Shown here: piece after piece, positions 1-5,117 of the stretch | How positions within the stretch are numbered: the first letter of the stretch is position 1 | How the letters are laid out: every line of letters begins with the position of its first letter | Assembly: GCA_003516865.1 (NCBI GenBank) | Contig: DPBR01000080.1 | Coordinates: 1 to 5,117, forward strand | Direction of reading: 5' to 3' | Length of the DNA stretch: 5,117 bases | From: Oscillospiraceae bacterium | GTDB taxonomy: Bacteria; Bacillota; Clostridia; Oscillospirales; Ruminococcaceae | Notes under the pieces: generated by a model | What the model saw: the letters and a program-made list of their open reading frames with translations, nothing else | Told to the model about the DNA's origin: nothing | The model's database searches: none | Position numbers and translations under genes: made by a program

Positions 1-683
1 GAGTTACCGGTGATGGAAACGTCAACGCCCTCTTTCCACATAATCGCAACGCCCTCTGTTACGTCGTTCGCACCGTAGCAGTTAACCTTTGCGCGCAGAC
101 CGTCGGAATAGGACTTGCGGAATATTTCCTTAACTTCGCCGGTGTAGTAATTCATTTCGGTTTCAACGTATGTAAAGCCGTTGATACGAGCGATAATCTG
201 AGCTGCGTCCTTTCCAAGACCGTTCAGTATAACGCGAAGCGGTTCCTTGCGAACCTTGTTTGCCTTCTCGGCGATACCGATTGCGCCCTCAGCGGCAGCG
301 AAGCTCTCGTGACCTGCGAGGAAGCAGAAGCACTTTGTATCTTCTTCGAGGAGCATCTTGCCGAGGTTTCCGTGGCCAAGACCAACTTTTCTCTGGTCGG
401 CAACGGAGCCGGGAATGCAGAACGCCTGAAGTCCCTCGCCGATTGCAGCGGCAGCGTCCGCGGCTCTTGTGCAGTTCTTCTTGATTGCGATAGCGCAGCC
501 TACCGTATAAGCCCACTTTGCGTTCTCAAAGCAGATAGGCTGAATGCCCTCGGTGATTTTGTAGGGGTCAAGACCCTTTTCCTTGCATATATCGGCACAT
601 TCTTCGATAGAATTGATACCATACTGCTTCAAAACATCGAGAATTTGCTTTTCGCGTCTTTCGTAAGATTCAAATAAAGCCAT
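1..683 (-). CDS. GGGtGRT-family protein, N-terminal part (cut by window edge)
   Basis: I recognise this as the GGGtGRT protein family, which is widespread in anaerobic Clostridia and has no established function. The window holds 227 codons; the rest, including the glycine-rich motif that names the family (normally further along a protein of about 330 residues), lies beyond base 1. The start is the ATG at 683-681, giving MALFESYERREKQ, preceded by a strong AAGGAGG site. Visible features are a charged N-terminal helix (about residues 5-20), an alanine-rich stretch at 73-80, a Gly/His-rich segment VGLGHGNLGKM at 100-110, and CFCFLAGHES at 118-127. Nine cysteines (29, 33, 51, 63, 71, 89, 118, 120, 202) are present, including C29xxxC33 and C118xC120, which would suit metal or Fe-S binding; that is inference. 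No signal peptide or membrane segment is seen, so it is probably cytosolic. It lies 14 bp after the NifU-like gene, in the same operon. Family call is confident; role unknown. Confidence 0.85.
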   Translation of the reverse strand, partial: MALFESYERREKQILDVLKQYGINSIEECADICKEKGLDPYKITEGIQPICFENAKWAYTVGCAIAIKKNCTRAADAAAAIGEGLQAFCIPGSVADQRKVGLGHGNLGKMLLEEDTKCFCFLAGHESFAAAEGAIGIAEKANKVRKEPLRVILNGLGKDAAQIIARINGFTYVETEMNYYTGEVKEIFRKSYSDGLRAKVNCYGANDVTEGVAIMWKEGVDVSITGN

Positions 684-692
684 TCTAAGTTA

Positions 693-700
693 CCTCCTTA
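693..700 (-). promoter_or_regulatory. Ribosome binding site of the GGGtGRT gene, overlapping the upstream stop codon
   Basis: On the minus strand the sequence TAAGGAGG contains both the TAA stop of the NifU-like gene (700-698) and a full AAGGAGG Shine-Dalgarno site (699-693), 9 nt before the ATG at 683. A ribosome finishing the first gene therefore covers the start site of the second, which suggests translational coupling of the pair. Confidence 0.8.
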
Positions 701-1390
701 CTGCTTTCTCGGGTCGATGACCTTAACGGCGTCAGCAACTCTTCCGTACTGACCCTGAGCCTTTTCGTATGCGTCCTTGACGTCCATACCGCCCTTGATG
801 AAGTCCATCATCTTGCCGAAGTTGATAAACTTGTAGCCGATGATTTCGTTGTCCTCGTTGAGGGCAAGTCCGGTAACATATCCGTCGGTCATTTCGAGGT
901 AACGCGGGCCTTTCTTGAGCGTGCCGTACATTGTACCAATCTGAGAACGAAGTCCCTTGCCGAGGTCCTCAAGACCTGCGCCGATTGTAAGTCCGTCCTC
1001 GGAGAACGCGGACTGCGAACGTCCGTATACTATCTGGAGGAAAAGCTCTCTCATTGCGGTGTTGATTGCGTCGCAAACGAGGTCGGTGTTGAGGGCTTCA
1101 AGAATGGTTCTTCCGGGGAGAATTTCTGCCGCCATAGCCGCAGAGTGGGTCATTCCGGAACATCCGATTGTTTCAACAAGAGCCTCCTGAATTACTCCGC
1201 CCTTTACGTTGAGGGACAGCTTGCAGGTGCCCTGCTGGGGAGCGCACCAACCGATGCCGTGAGTAAATCCGTTGATGTCCGAAATCTCCTTAGCCTTTAC
1301 CCATTTAGCTTCTTCGGGGATAGGCGCAGCGCCGTGAGCAACGCCCTGAGCTACGGGGCACATTGCTTCGACTTCATTTGAATAAGTCAT
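698..1390 (-). CDS. NifU/IscU-like iron-sulfur cluster scaffold homologue
   Basis: A 230-residue protein of the type usually annotated as iron-sulfur cluster assembly scaffold. The NifU_N/IscU-like core spans about residues 45-125. GWCAPQQGTCKLSLNVKGG (47-65), then VETIGCSGMTHSAA (72-85), matches the IscU strand followed by the Gly-Cys-Gly-Ser ligand loop. Cysteines are C11, C49, C56, C77 and C106. C77 fits the second IscU ligand, and C49 or C56 may serve as the first. C106 lies directly before the DAI helix rather than six residues before it as in IscU, so the third ligand is displaced. A further 100 residues or so (about 130-230) have no counterpart in IscU. The start chosen is the ATG at 1390, with AAGGAG at 1399-1404 and an 8 nt spacer. 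The longer in-frame ATG at 1438 falls at the predicted transcription start, so it is unlikely. No signal peptide is seen. First gene of an operon with the GGGtGRT gene. Binding of a cluster by this subfamily is inferred, not shown. Confidence 0.82.
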   Translation of the reverse strand: MTYSNEVEAMCPVAQGVAHGAAPIPEEAKWVKAKEISDINGFTHGIGWCAPQQGTCKLSLNVKGGVIQEALVETIGCSGMTHSAAMAAEILPGRTILEALNTDLVCDAINTAMRELFLQIVYGRSQSAFSEDGLTIGAGLEDLGKGLRSQIGTMYGTLKKGPRYLEMTDGYVTGLALNEDNEIIGYKFINFGKMMDFIKGGMDVKDAYEKAQGQYGRVADAVKVIDPRKQ

Positions 1391-1442
1391 TGATTTTTCT
1401 CCTTTTTTCCAATATTTAGCAGCTTCTCTGCCATACACCTAT

Positions 1443-1471
1443 ATTATACAATATTCCGACCGATTTTTCAA
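1443..1471 (-). promoter_or_regulatory. Sigma-A-type promoter of the NifU-like/GGGtGRT operon
   Basis: On the minus strand, TTGAAA (1471-1466) and TATAAT (1448-1443) are separated by exactly 17 bp. Transcription should begin near 1436, giving a leader of about 46 nt before the ATG at 1390. This placement is the main reason to prefer that ATG over the one at 1438. Confidence 0.8.
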
Positions 1472-1523
1472 GTACCATAGTACAAAAAAGTCGTCCGATG
1501 TTATGTAAATTTGGAAGTAACCA

Positions 1524-2414
1524 TTATTTGTCAAGTCTTATAAATCCGATGACAGTTTCGTTGTATTCTCGTTCTCTGCCGTCAACGGTGCGTATGCGCG
1601 GGTCGTCGGGGAACTCGGATACGCCGACGTTTCCCTCAATTGTCCTGAGAACCGTTCCGTCGTAATCCTCCGCGACAATTCCGATATGGCTCCAGTTGTA
1701 GATATCGTTCTCCTCGTTCCAGAGGAAGCAAACGAGGTCGCCTCTTTTCGGCGTAAATTCCTCGCTTGTCGTCATAACAACGCGGTTTTGTCCCTTTTTT
1801 CTCAATCCGTATTGAACAAGGCTGTCGAAATTCTCCTCGCGTATGCAGTAAAAATGCGCGTAATTCTTGTTGAGAAGCTGAATTGCGAGGTCGCAGGGAT
1901 TATATTTCGGGCTTATTCTGTATCCGTTCTCGATAAGCAAATCGGAAATTACTTCCGCGCACCATTCTCCTGTATAACCGAGGTCCGCGCCCGTTTTCCC
2001 GTACTTTTGCTCAAGACCCTTGATGATTTTTCCCGAAGCGAAATTGTAGCTTAAATCCGAATTAATCGGATAATCCCAGACAACGCCCGTTGAGGAGCGC
2101 AGCTCATAGGGTATTTTGCCGTCGCCGATATCCGAGGAAGACGAAATAATGGGCGCGGCGATTTCGTCGTTGGGAACATCATCTGTGCTTATCAACGAGT
2201 TTTCGTTGTCGGGCAAATCGTTTTCAGAACCCGACGTCGCGCCGTCCGCTGACGAGGGCGAAAAACGCTCTGAAATTACGGAGCTTTTCGGCGCTTCGGA
2301 AGAACTGCTCTGCTGCGTGCCGAAAGTCGGAGTCGACTCGTTCTTTTCGGATTCCGAACAGCCCGAAAGCATAACCGCGGCAAGAACAGCGGCTATAATC
2401 GCTTTTTTTCTCAT
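1524..2414 (-). CDS. CHAP-domain lipoprotein, second of a tandem pair
   Basis: A 296-residue predicted surface lipoprotein. The N-terminus has MRKK, a hydrophobic run, and the lipobox LSGC with lipidated Cys19. A low-complexity Ser/Asp/Glu/Asn linker follows (about 20-100), then a CHAP-like cysteine peptidase/amidase domain (about 103-296). Catalytic candidates are Cys152 in GEWCAEV, His243 in NWSHIGIVAEDYDG, and Glu260 or Asn262 in RTIEGNVG. The proline-led PKRGDLVCFLW strand (222-232) is typical of the fold. CHAP domains usually cut peptidoglycan amide bonds, so a cell-wall hydrolase anchored outside the membrane is the likely role; the substrate is unknown. Extra cysteines at 174, 190 and 229 are shared with the upstream paralogue. 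The start has GGAGG six nt upstream (2421-2425). It begins 12 bp after the paralogue's stop and has no promoter visible in that gap, so it is cotranscribed. No intrinsic terminator is evident after its stop. Confidence 0.82.
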   Translation of the reverse strand: MRKKAIIAAVLAAVMLSGCSESEKNESTPTFGTQQSSSSEAPKSSVISERFSPSSADGATSGSENDLPDNENSLISTDDVPNDEIAAPIISSSSDIGDGKIPYELRSSTGVVWDYPINSDLSYNFASGKIIKGLEQKYGKTGADLGYTGEWCAEVISDLLIENGYRISPKYNPCDLAIQLLNKNYAHFYCIREENFDSLVQYGLRKKGQNRVVMTTSEEFTPKRGDLVCFLWNEENDIYNWSHIGIVAEDYDGTVLRTIEGNVGVSEFPDDPRIRTVDGREREYNETVIGFIRLDK

Positions 2415-2426
2415 AATAAACCTCCG

Positions 2427-3248
2427 TTAACGTTCGTCAAGCCTGATAAACCCGATAACCGTGTCGTCGTAAAATCTTTCGCGCGCTTCAATTGCGTGAT
2501 AAAGCGGGTCCCTGCCTGCGCCGATATTTCCTTCGATGGTTCTTATGTACGTTCCGTCATAGTCCTCGGCAACCATTCCGATGTGGCTCCAGTTGTATTC
2601 TTCGGCTTCTTCCGTCCATAGATAGCAGATGAAATCGCCGCGTTTCGGGACAAATTCCTCGCGCGTTGTGTTTATAACGCGGTCGGTGTTCTGAAGTCCC
2701 CATTCTACAAGACTGTCGTAATTCTCCTGCCTCAGACAGTAAAAATGCGCGTAACCGTCGTTGAGCAGTTCAATCGTGAGGTCGCATGGATTGTACTGAT
2801 AGTAAATATCATATCCCGCCTCGGAAATGAGCTGCGAGAGAATGATTGCACACCATTCTCCCTCATATCCGAAATCCTCGCCCGTTCTTCCGTAATTCCG
2901 CTCAAGTCCCTTTATAACCTCGCTTGAAGCGAAATCATAGGAAAGCTCCTTATCAAACGGATATTCCCAGACAATTCCGAGCGATGTAAGACCATAGGGA
3001 TATTTTTCATCATAAGTCGTGGGTATACTCTCGGTTGACGTGCTTTCCGTGCTTGACTGCGCAGAGGAAGAACTCTCCGTTGCGGAAGCGGGTTCGTTTG
3101 AGGACGAGCTTGAGCTCTCTTCGCTTGACGAGCTTTCCTCGCTGCTTTCAACGCTGATAACGGACGGGTTTGACGGAAGTTCTGTGTTCGTCTTGCAGCC
3201 GCAGAGCAGAATTGCCGCAAAAATCAGAGCGGCGACGCATTTCTTCAT
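2427..3248 (-). CDS. CHAP-domain lipoprotein, first of a tandem pair
   Basis: A 273-residue predicted lipoprotein. MKKC and a hydrophobic segment lead into the lipobox LCGC, with lipidated Cys18. Residues about 34-75 are a serine/glutamate/threonine low-complexity linker with runs of four to six serines, suited to spanning the cell wall. The CHAP-like domain fills about 85-273. Catalytic candidates are Cys133 (GEWCAII), His222 (NWSHIGMVAEDYDG), and Glu239 or Asn241 (RTIEGNIG); PKRGDFICYLW is at 201-211. By eye more than half of the domain residues match the downstream paralogue, including VWEYP/VWDYP, NPCDL, YAHFYC and the C-terminal VIGFIRLD, while the linkers barely align. This points to local duplication with selection on the domain only. 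A role in cell-wall turnover or remodelling follows from the family; a specific substrate cannot be read from the sequence. First gene of its operon, with AAGGAG at 3254-3259 only 5 nt from the ATG. Confidence 0.83.
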   Translation of the reverse strand: MKKCVAALIFAAILLCGCKTNTELPSNPSVISVESSEESSSSEESSSSSSNEPASATESSSSAQSSTESTSTESIPTTYDEKYPYGLTSLGIVWEYPFDKELSYDFASSEVIKGLERNYGRTGEDFGYEGEWCAIILSQLISEAGYDIYYQYNPCDLTIELLNDGYAHFYCLRQENYDSLVEWGLQNTDRVINTTREEFVPKRGDFICYLWTEEAEEYNWSHIGMVAEDYDGTYIRTIEGNIGAGRDPLYHAIEARERFYDDTVIGFIRLDER

Positions 3249-3283
3249 AATAACTCCTTATACAATGTAATTCAACAATAACG

Positions 3284-3312
3284 ATTATAACACATATTGT
3301 CGCTTTTGTCAA
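3284..3312 (-). promoter_or_regulatory. Consensus sigma-A promoter of the CHAP lipoprotein operon
   Basis: On the minus strand, an exact TTGACA (3312-3307) is followed after 17 bp by an exact TATAAT (3289-3284). A TGT just before the -10 box makes it an extended -10 as well. The predicted start is near 3277, leaving a leader of about 29 nt. This is the best-matching promoter in the window and suggests strong, largely unregulated housekeeping transcription unless a repressor acts. Confidence 0.9.
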
Positions 3313-3343
3313 TAAAAAATGCGGCTCTGAAGAACCGCATTTT
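3313..3343 (-). terminator. Rho-independent terminator of the cobU-like/pilT operon
   Basis: In the minus-strand RNA, AAAATGCGGUUC pairs with GAGCCGCAUUUU (12 bp including one G-U pair) around a UUCA loop at 3328-3331, and the stem runs into a six-U tract at 3319-3314. It lies 30 bp after the pilT stop codon and directly before the -35 box of the next operon. No other gene in the window has a hairpin of this quality. Confidence 0.9.
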
Positions 3344-3372
3344 ATGATATTACGATGAATTTTGTGTGAAAA

Positions 3373-4425
3373 TCAGCCGTTAAGCAGCTTCTTTTCCATT
3401 TCCATAGCGTTGTTTGAGTATTCGAGAGCCGTCTGATATGTAATCTTTCCGGACTTGTAAAGCTTTGCAAGTCCTTCGATAAGCGTCTGCATTCCCTGCT
3501 GCGTTGCGCCCTGCATAGTGGTTTCCATCTGCGCGACCTTGTTGGAGCGGATAAGATTTCTGATAGCGTCCGTGCCGAGCATAATCTCAACGGCGGCGCA
3601 GCGTCCCTTGTTGTCGGAAGTGGGAACGAGCGACTGAGCGATGATACCCTCAATCATATTTGAAAGCTGAACGCGAACCTGCTCTCTTGCGTGCGCCGGG
3701 CAGACGTCGATGATACGGTCGATTGTCTGAGCCGCGGAGGACGTGTGAAGCGTGCCGAAAACGAGATGTCCGGTTTCGGCGGCGGTCATAGCGAGCGAAA
3801 TTGTCGCGTAATCTCTCATCTCGCCGATAAGTATAACGTCCGGGTCCTCGCGGAGCGCGCTGCGAAGCGCATACTCAAAGTCGGGAACGTCGCGTCCGAC
3901 TTCGCGCTGGTGAATTGTCGCCTTTGCAAGCTCATAACGGTACTCAATCGGGTCCTCAATCGTGATAATATGACACGCGCGCGTTTCGTTGATATGCTGA
4001 ATCATCGCCGCGAGCGTCGTGGATTTACCCGCGCCCGTAGGACCGGTTACGAGAATAAGACCCTTTCTCTTTTTCGCGAGGTCAAGAAGCGTCGCGGGCA
4101 TTCCGAGGTCGCTGAGCGAGGGTATTTTCGCGTTGAGCAGACGAATGGAGCAGGCGAGTCTGCCGCCCTGATGGAACACGTTTACACGCTGACGCGCGCC
4201 GTTTTTAAGCTCGAACGAAAAGTCGATATCCTTGCCCTCCGTGAGCTGTTTTTCCTGTTCTGCGGAGAGAATGGAAACGATTGTTCTGTGAACAACCTGG
4301 TCGGAAAGCTCCTGATACTTGCGAAGTTCGCCGTTTACACGGATAACAGTGGGAGCGCCGACAGTGAGGTGAATATCCGACGCGTTCATTTCGCGCGCCT
4401 GCATAATAAATTCTTCAAACGTCAT
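3373..4425 (-). CDS. pilT: Type IV pilus retraction ATPase PilT
   Basis: A full-length 350-residue hexameric secretion ATPase of the PilT branch, which powers disassembly and retraction of type IV pili at the cytoplasmic side of the membrane. The N-terminal PAS-like domain includes the ASDIHLTVGAPTVIRVNGEL block (15-34). The RecA-like core has Walker A GPTGAGKST (128-136), the Asp box TIEDPIEYR (155-163), Walker B DVILIGEMRD (196-205) with catalytic Glu202, and the His box ETGHLVFGTLHTSS (217-230). AIRNLIR at 287-293 is the motif that distinguishes PilT from the PilB/GspE extension ATPases and is needed for retraction in characterised PilT proteins. The length is normal for the family and no key residue is missing. 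The ATG at 4425 has AAGGAG 8 nt upstream (4434-4439). It starts 21 bp after the CobU-like gene and ends before a strong terminator. No pilin, pilB or pilC gene is present in the window. Confidence 0.96.
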   Translation of the reverse strand: MTFEEFIMQAREMNASDIHLTVGAPTVIRVNGELRKYQELSDQVVHRTIVSILSAEQEKQLTEGKDIDFSFELKNGARQRVNVFHQGGRLACSIRLLNAKIPSLSDLGMPATLLDLAKKRKGLILVTGPTGAGKSTTLAAMIQHINETRACHIITIEDPIEYRYELAKATIHQREVGRDVPDFEYALRSALREDPDVILIGEMRDYATISLAMTAAETGHLVFGTLHTSSAAQTIDRIIDVCPAHAREQVRVQLSNMIEGIIAQSLVPTSDNKGRCAAVEIMLGTDAIRNLIRSNKVAQMETTMQGATQQGMQTLIEGLAKLYKSGKITYQTALEYSNNAMEMEKKLLNG

Positions 4426-4446
4426 AACAAATACTCCTTATCGTAA

Positions 4447-4989
4447 TTACTTGATTTTGAACTGAATGCCGCTTGCAGAGAAGTAAACCTCGTCGCTTGT
4501 GTTTGCAATACGCTGGTTAACGCGCCCGAGGATTTCCCTGAACGCCGCGATATGCTTGTCGACGGGAGCGGGCGAGAAGCCCGTTTCAAGCGTGATAATG
4601 ATAAGGCTTCCGAAATTATCCTCAACTTTGCCGCGAAGCTCCTGTATACGCTCGATAACAGCCTTTTCAACGTCTTTTTTCATAGCGTCGGTGATTTCTT
4701 CAGCACCGCAGATTTCGTTCATAACGATTGCGGTAAAGGAGCTGAGGCTGTCAAAGATAACGAACTTGTGGTCGCCGACAAGCTCTGCGGGATTTTTCGC
4801 GTCAAAACGCATAATATCCCACTGAACGCCCTGTTTTTCCGTTTCAAAGTCTATTCTCTGTCTGATATCGTTGTCGAGGTCCGAGCCCGCTTTCAGATAG
4901 AGCACATAGTCGCAGCTGTGGAAATGCGAAACCGCAAAGCGCGATTTTCCGCTTGCCGCGCCGCCTGTAATAAGAATTGAATTGGCCAT
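4447..4989 (-). CDS. CobU-family P-loop protein (adenosylcobinamide kinase/guanylyltransferase homologue)
   Basis: A 180-residue protein, the usual CobU length. CobU phosphorylates adenosylcobinamide and then transfers GMP to it in the nucleotide loop pathway of cobalamin synthesis. Matches are the N-terminal P-loop ILITGGAASGKSRFA (5-19), YLKAGSDLDNDIRQRI (31-46), FDSLSSFTAIVMNE (79-92), and the C-terminal GRVNQRIANTSDEVYFSASG (155-174) ending in FKIK. Against Salmonella CobU from memory, the stretch from Arg45-Ile46 to Trp57 aligns without gaps, and the guanylylated histidine falls on Phe48. There is no histidine between residues 25 and 73. The TNEVG loop reads TLETG (133-137). ATP binding looks intact; guanylyl transfer is doubtful. 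The start is the ATG at 4989 with AAGGA 8 nt upstream. The in-frame ATG at 5112 lies upstream of the promoter and would add an unrelated AT-rich extension. It is the first gene of an operon with pilT. It may be a true CobU variant or a repurposed nucleotide-binding protein. Confidence 0.78.
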   Translation of the reverse strand: MANSILITGGAASGKSRFAVSHFHSCDYVLYLKAGSDLDNDIRQRIDFETEKQGVQWDIMRFDAKNPAELVGDHKFVIFDSLSSFTAIVMNEICGAEEITDAMKKDVEKAVIERIQELRGKVEDNFGSLIIITLETGFSPAPVDKHIAAFREILGRVNQRIANTSDEVYFSASGIQFKIK

Positions 4990-5035
4990 TCCGTTTTTCC
5001 TTTCAATAAAAATAATAGAATAGTAATACAAATTT

Positions 5036-5064
5036 ATTATAACATACTTATCAAAAAAAGTAAA
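5036..5064 (-). promoter_or_regulatory. Sigma-A-type promoter of the cobU-like/pilT operon
   Basis: On the minus strand, TTTACT (5064-5059, four of six consensus positions) and an exact TATAAT (5041-5036) are 17 bp apart, with TG at the extended -10 position. The A/T-rich stretch at 5068-5097 just upstream, including AAAAATTTTT at 5073-5082, could act as an UP element. Transcription should begin near 5029, about 40 nt before the ATG at 4989. Confidence 0.7.
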
Positions 5065-5117
5065 GGGTTTTGAAAAATTTTTAATAAAAATATATAAGGC
5101 ATCACCGCACAATTAAC
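5065..5117. other. AT-rich intergenic right edge, no gene recognised
   Basis: These last 53 bases hold A/T tracts (5068-5097) and then a mixed stretch to the window end. I see no convincing coding sequence, hairpin terminator or RNA gene here. The neighbouring gene to the right is outside the window. Confidence 0.5.

Noticed and set aside
309..677. Plus-strand open frame of 122 codons opposite the GGGtGRT gene
   Set aside because: It is antisense to a recognised coding sequence and its product resembles no family that I know.
1391..1438. Longer start of the NifU-like protein at 1438
   Set aside because: It coincides with the predicted transcription start (about 1436), lacks a Shine-Dalgarno site, and adds residues before the usual MTYSNEVE-like start.
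3034..3150. Repetitive TCG/TCC-rich tract as a possible microsatellite or frameshift hotspot
   Set aside because: It encodes the serine-rich linker with varied codons and no perfect repeat array, and the reading frame is intact through it.
1524..3248. Tandem paralogues as a mobile element or composite repeat
   Set aside because: There is no transposase, terminal inverted repeat or target duplication. The similarity follows the coding domains only, so a simple gene duplication explains it.
3691..4446. Plus-strand open frame of 251 codons opposite pilT
   Set aside because: It lies antisense to a full PilT gene with all motifs, gives an arginine-rich product with no recognisable domain, and has no clear ribosome binding site. 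It is a by-product of the codon pattern of pilT.
4990..5112. Longer start of the CobU-like protein at 5112
   Set aside because: The added 41 residues are translated from the AT-rich promoter region, and the P-loop is normally within the first 15 residues of CobU, as it is with the ATG at 4989.
1..5117. tRNA, rRNA, CRISPR array, riboswitch (including a cobalamin riboswitch before the CobU-like gene)
   Set aside because: No tRNA cloverleaf, no regularly spaced repeats, and all three leaders are only about 29-46 nt, too short for a cobalamin riboswitch.

Overview
All six protein genes in this window lie on the minus strand, so transcription runs from high to low coordinates. The gene set suggests an anaerobic, low-to-moderate GC Firmicute of the class Clostridia, most likely Oscillospiraceae/Ruminococcus-like. 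The signs are AAGGAG-type ribosome binding sites before every gene, consensus TTGACA/TATAAT promoters, serine-rich lipoprotein linkers, and the NifU-like/GGGtGRT gene pair that is common in gut Clostridia. Genus-level placement is inference.

There are three transcription units, read in the direction of transcription. Unit A (about 5064 to 3313) has a TTTACT-N17-TATAAT promoter, then a small CobU-family P-loop protein (4447-4989), then 21 bp later a complete PilT-type retraction ATPase (3373-4425), and ends at a strong intrinsic terminator (3313-3343). Unit B (about 3312 to 1524) starts at an exact TTGACA-N17-TATAAT promoter whose -35 box sits directly against the U-tract of that terminator. 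It encodes two tandem paralogous lipoproteins with CHAP-like cysteine peptidase/amidase domains (2427-3248 and 1524-2414). No terminator was found after the second one. Unit C (about 1471 to beyond base 1) has a TTGAAA-N17-TATAAT promoter, a NifU-like iron-sulfur scaffold homologue (698-1390), and the first 227 codons of a GGGtGRT-family protein that runs off the left edge.

Three points stand out. The CobU homologue appears to lack the histidine that is guanylylated in the characterised enzyme, and it is paired with pilT rather than with cobalamin genes. The NifU-like protein lacks a cysteine at the expected position of the third scaffold ligand and is paired with a cysteine-rich protein of unknown function. 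The two secreted CHAP lipoproteins are a local tandem duplication with diverged linkers and conserved catalytic domains. No RNA genes, CRISPR arrays, insertion sequences or phage genes were recognised.
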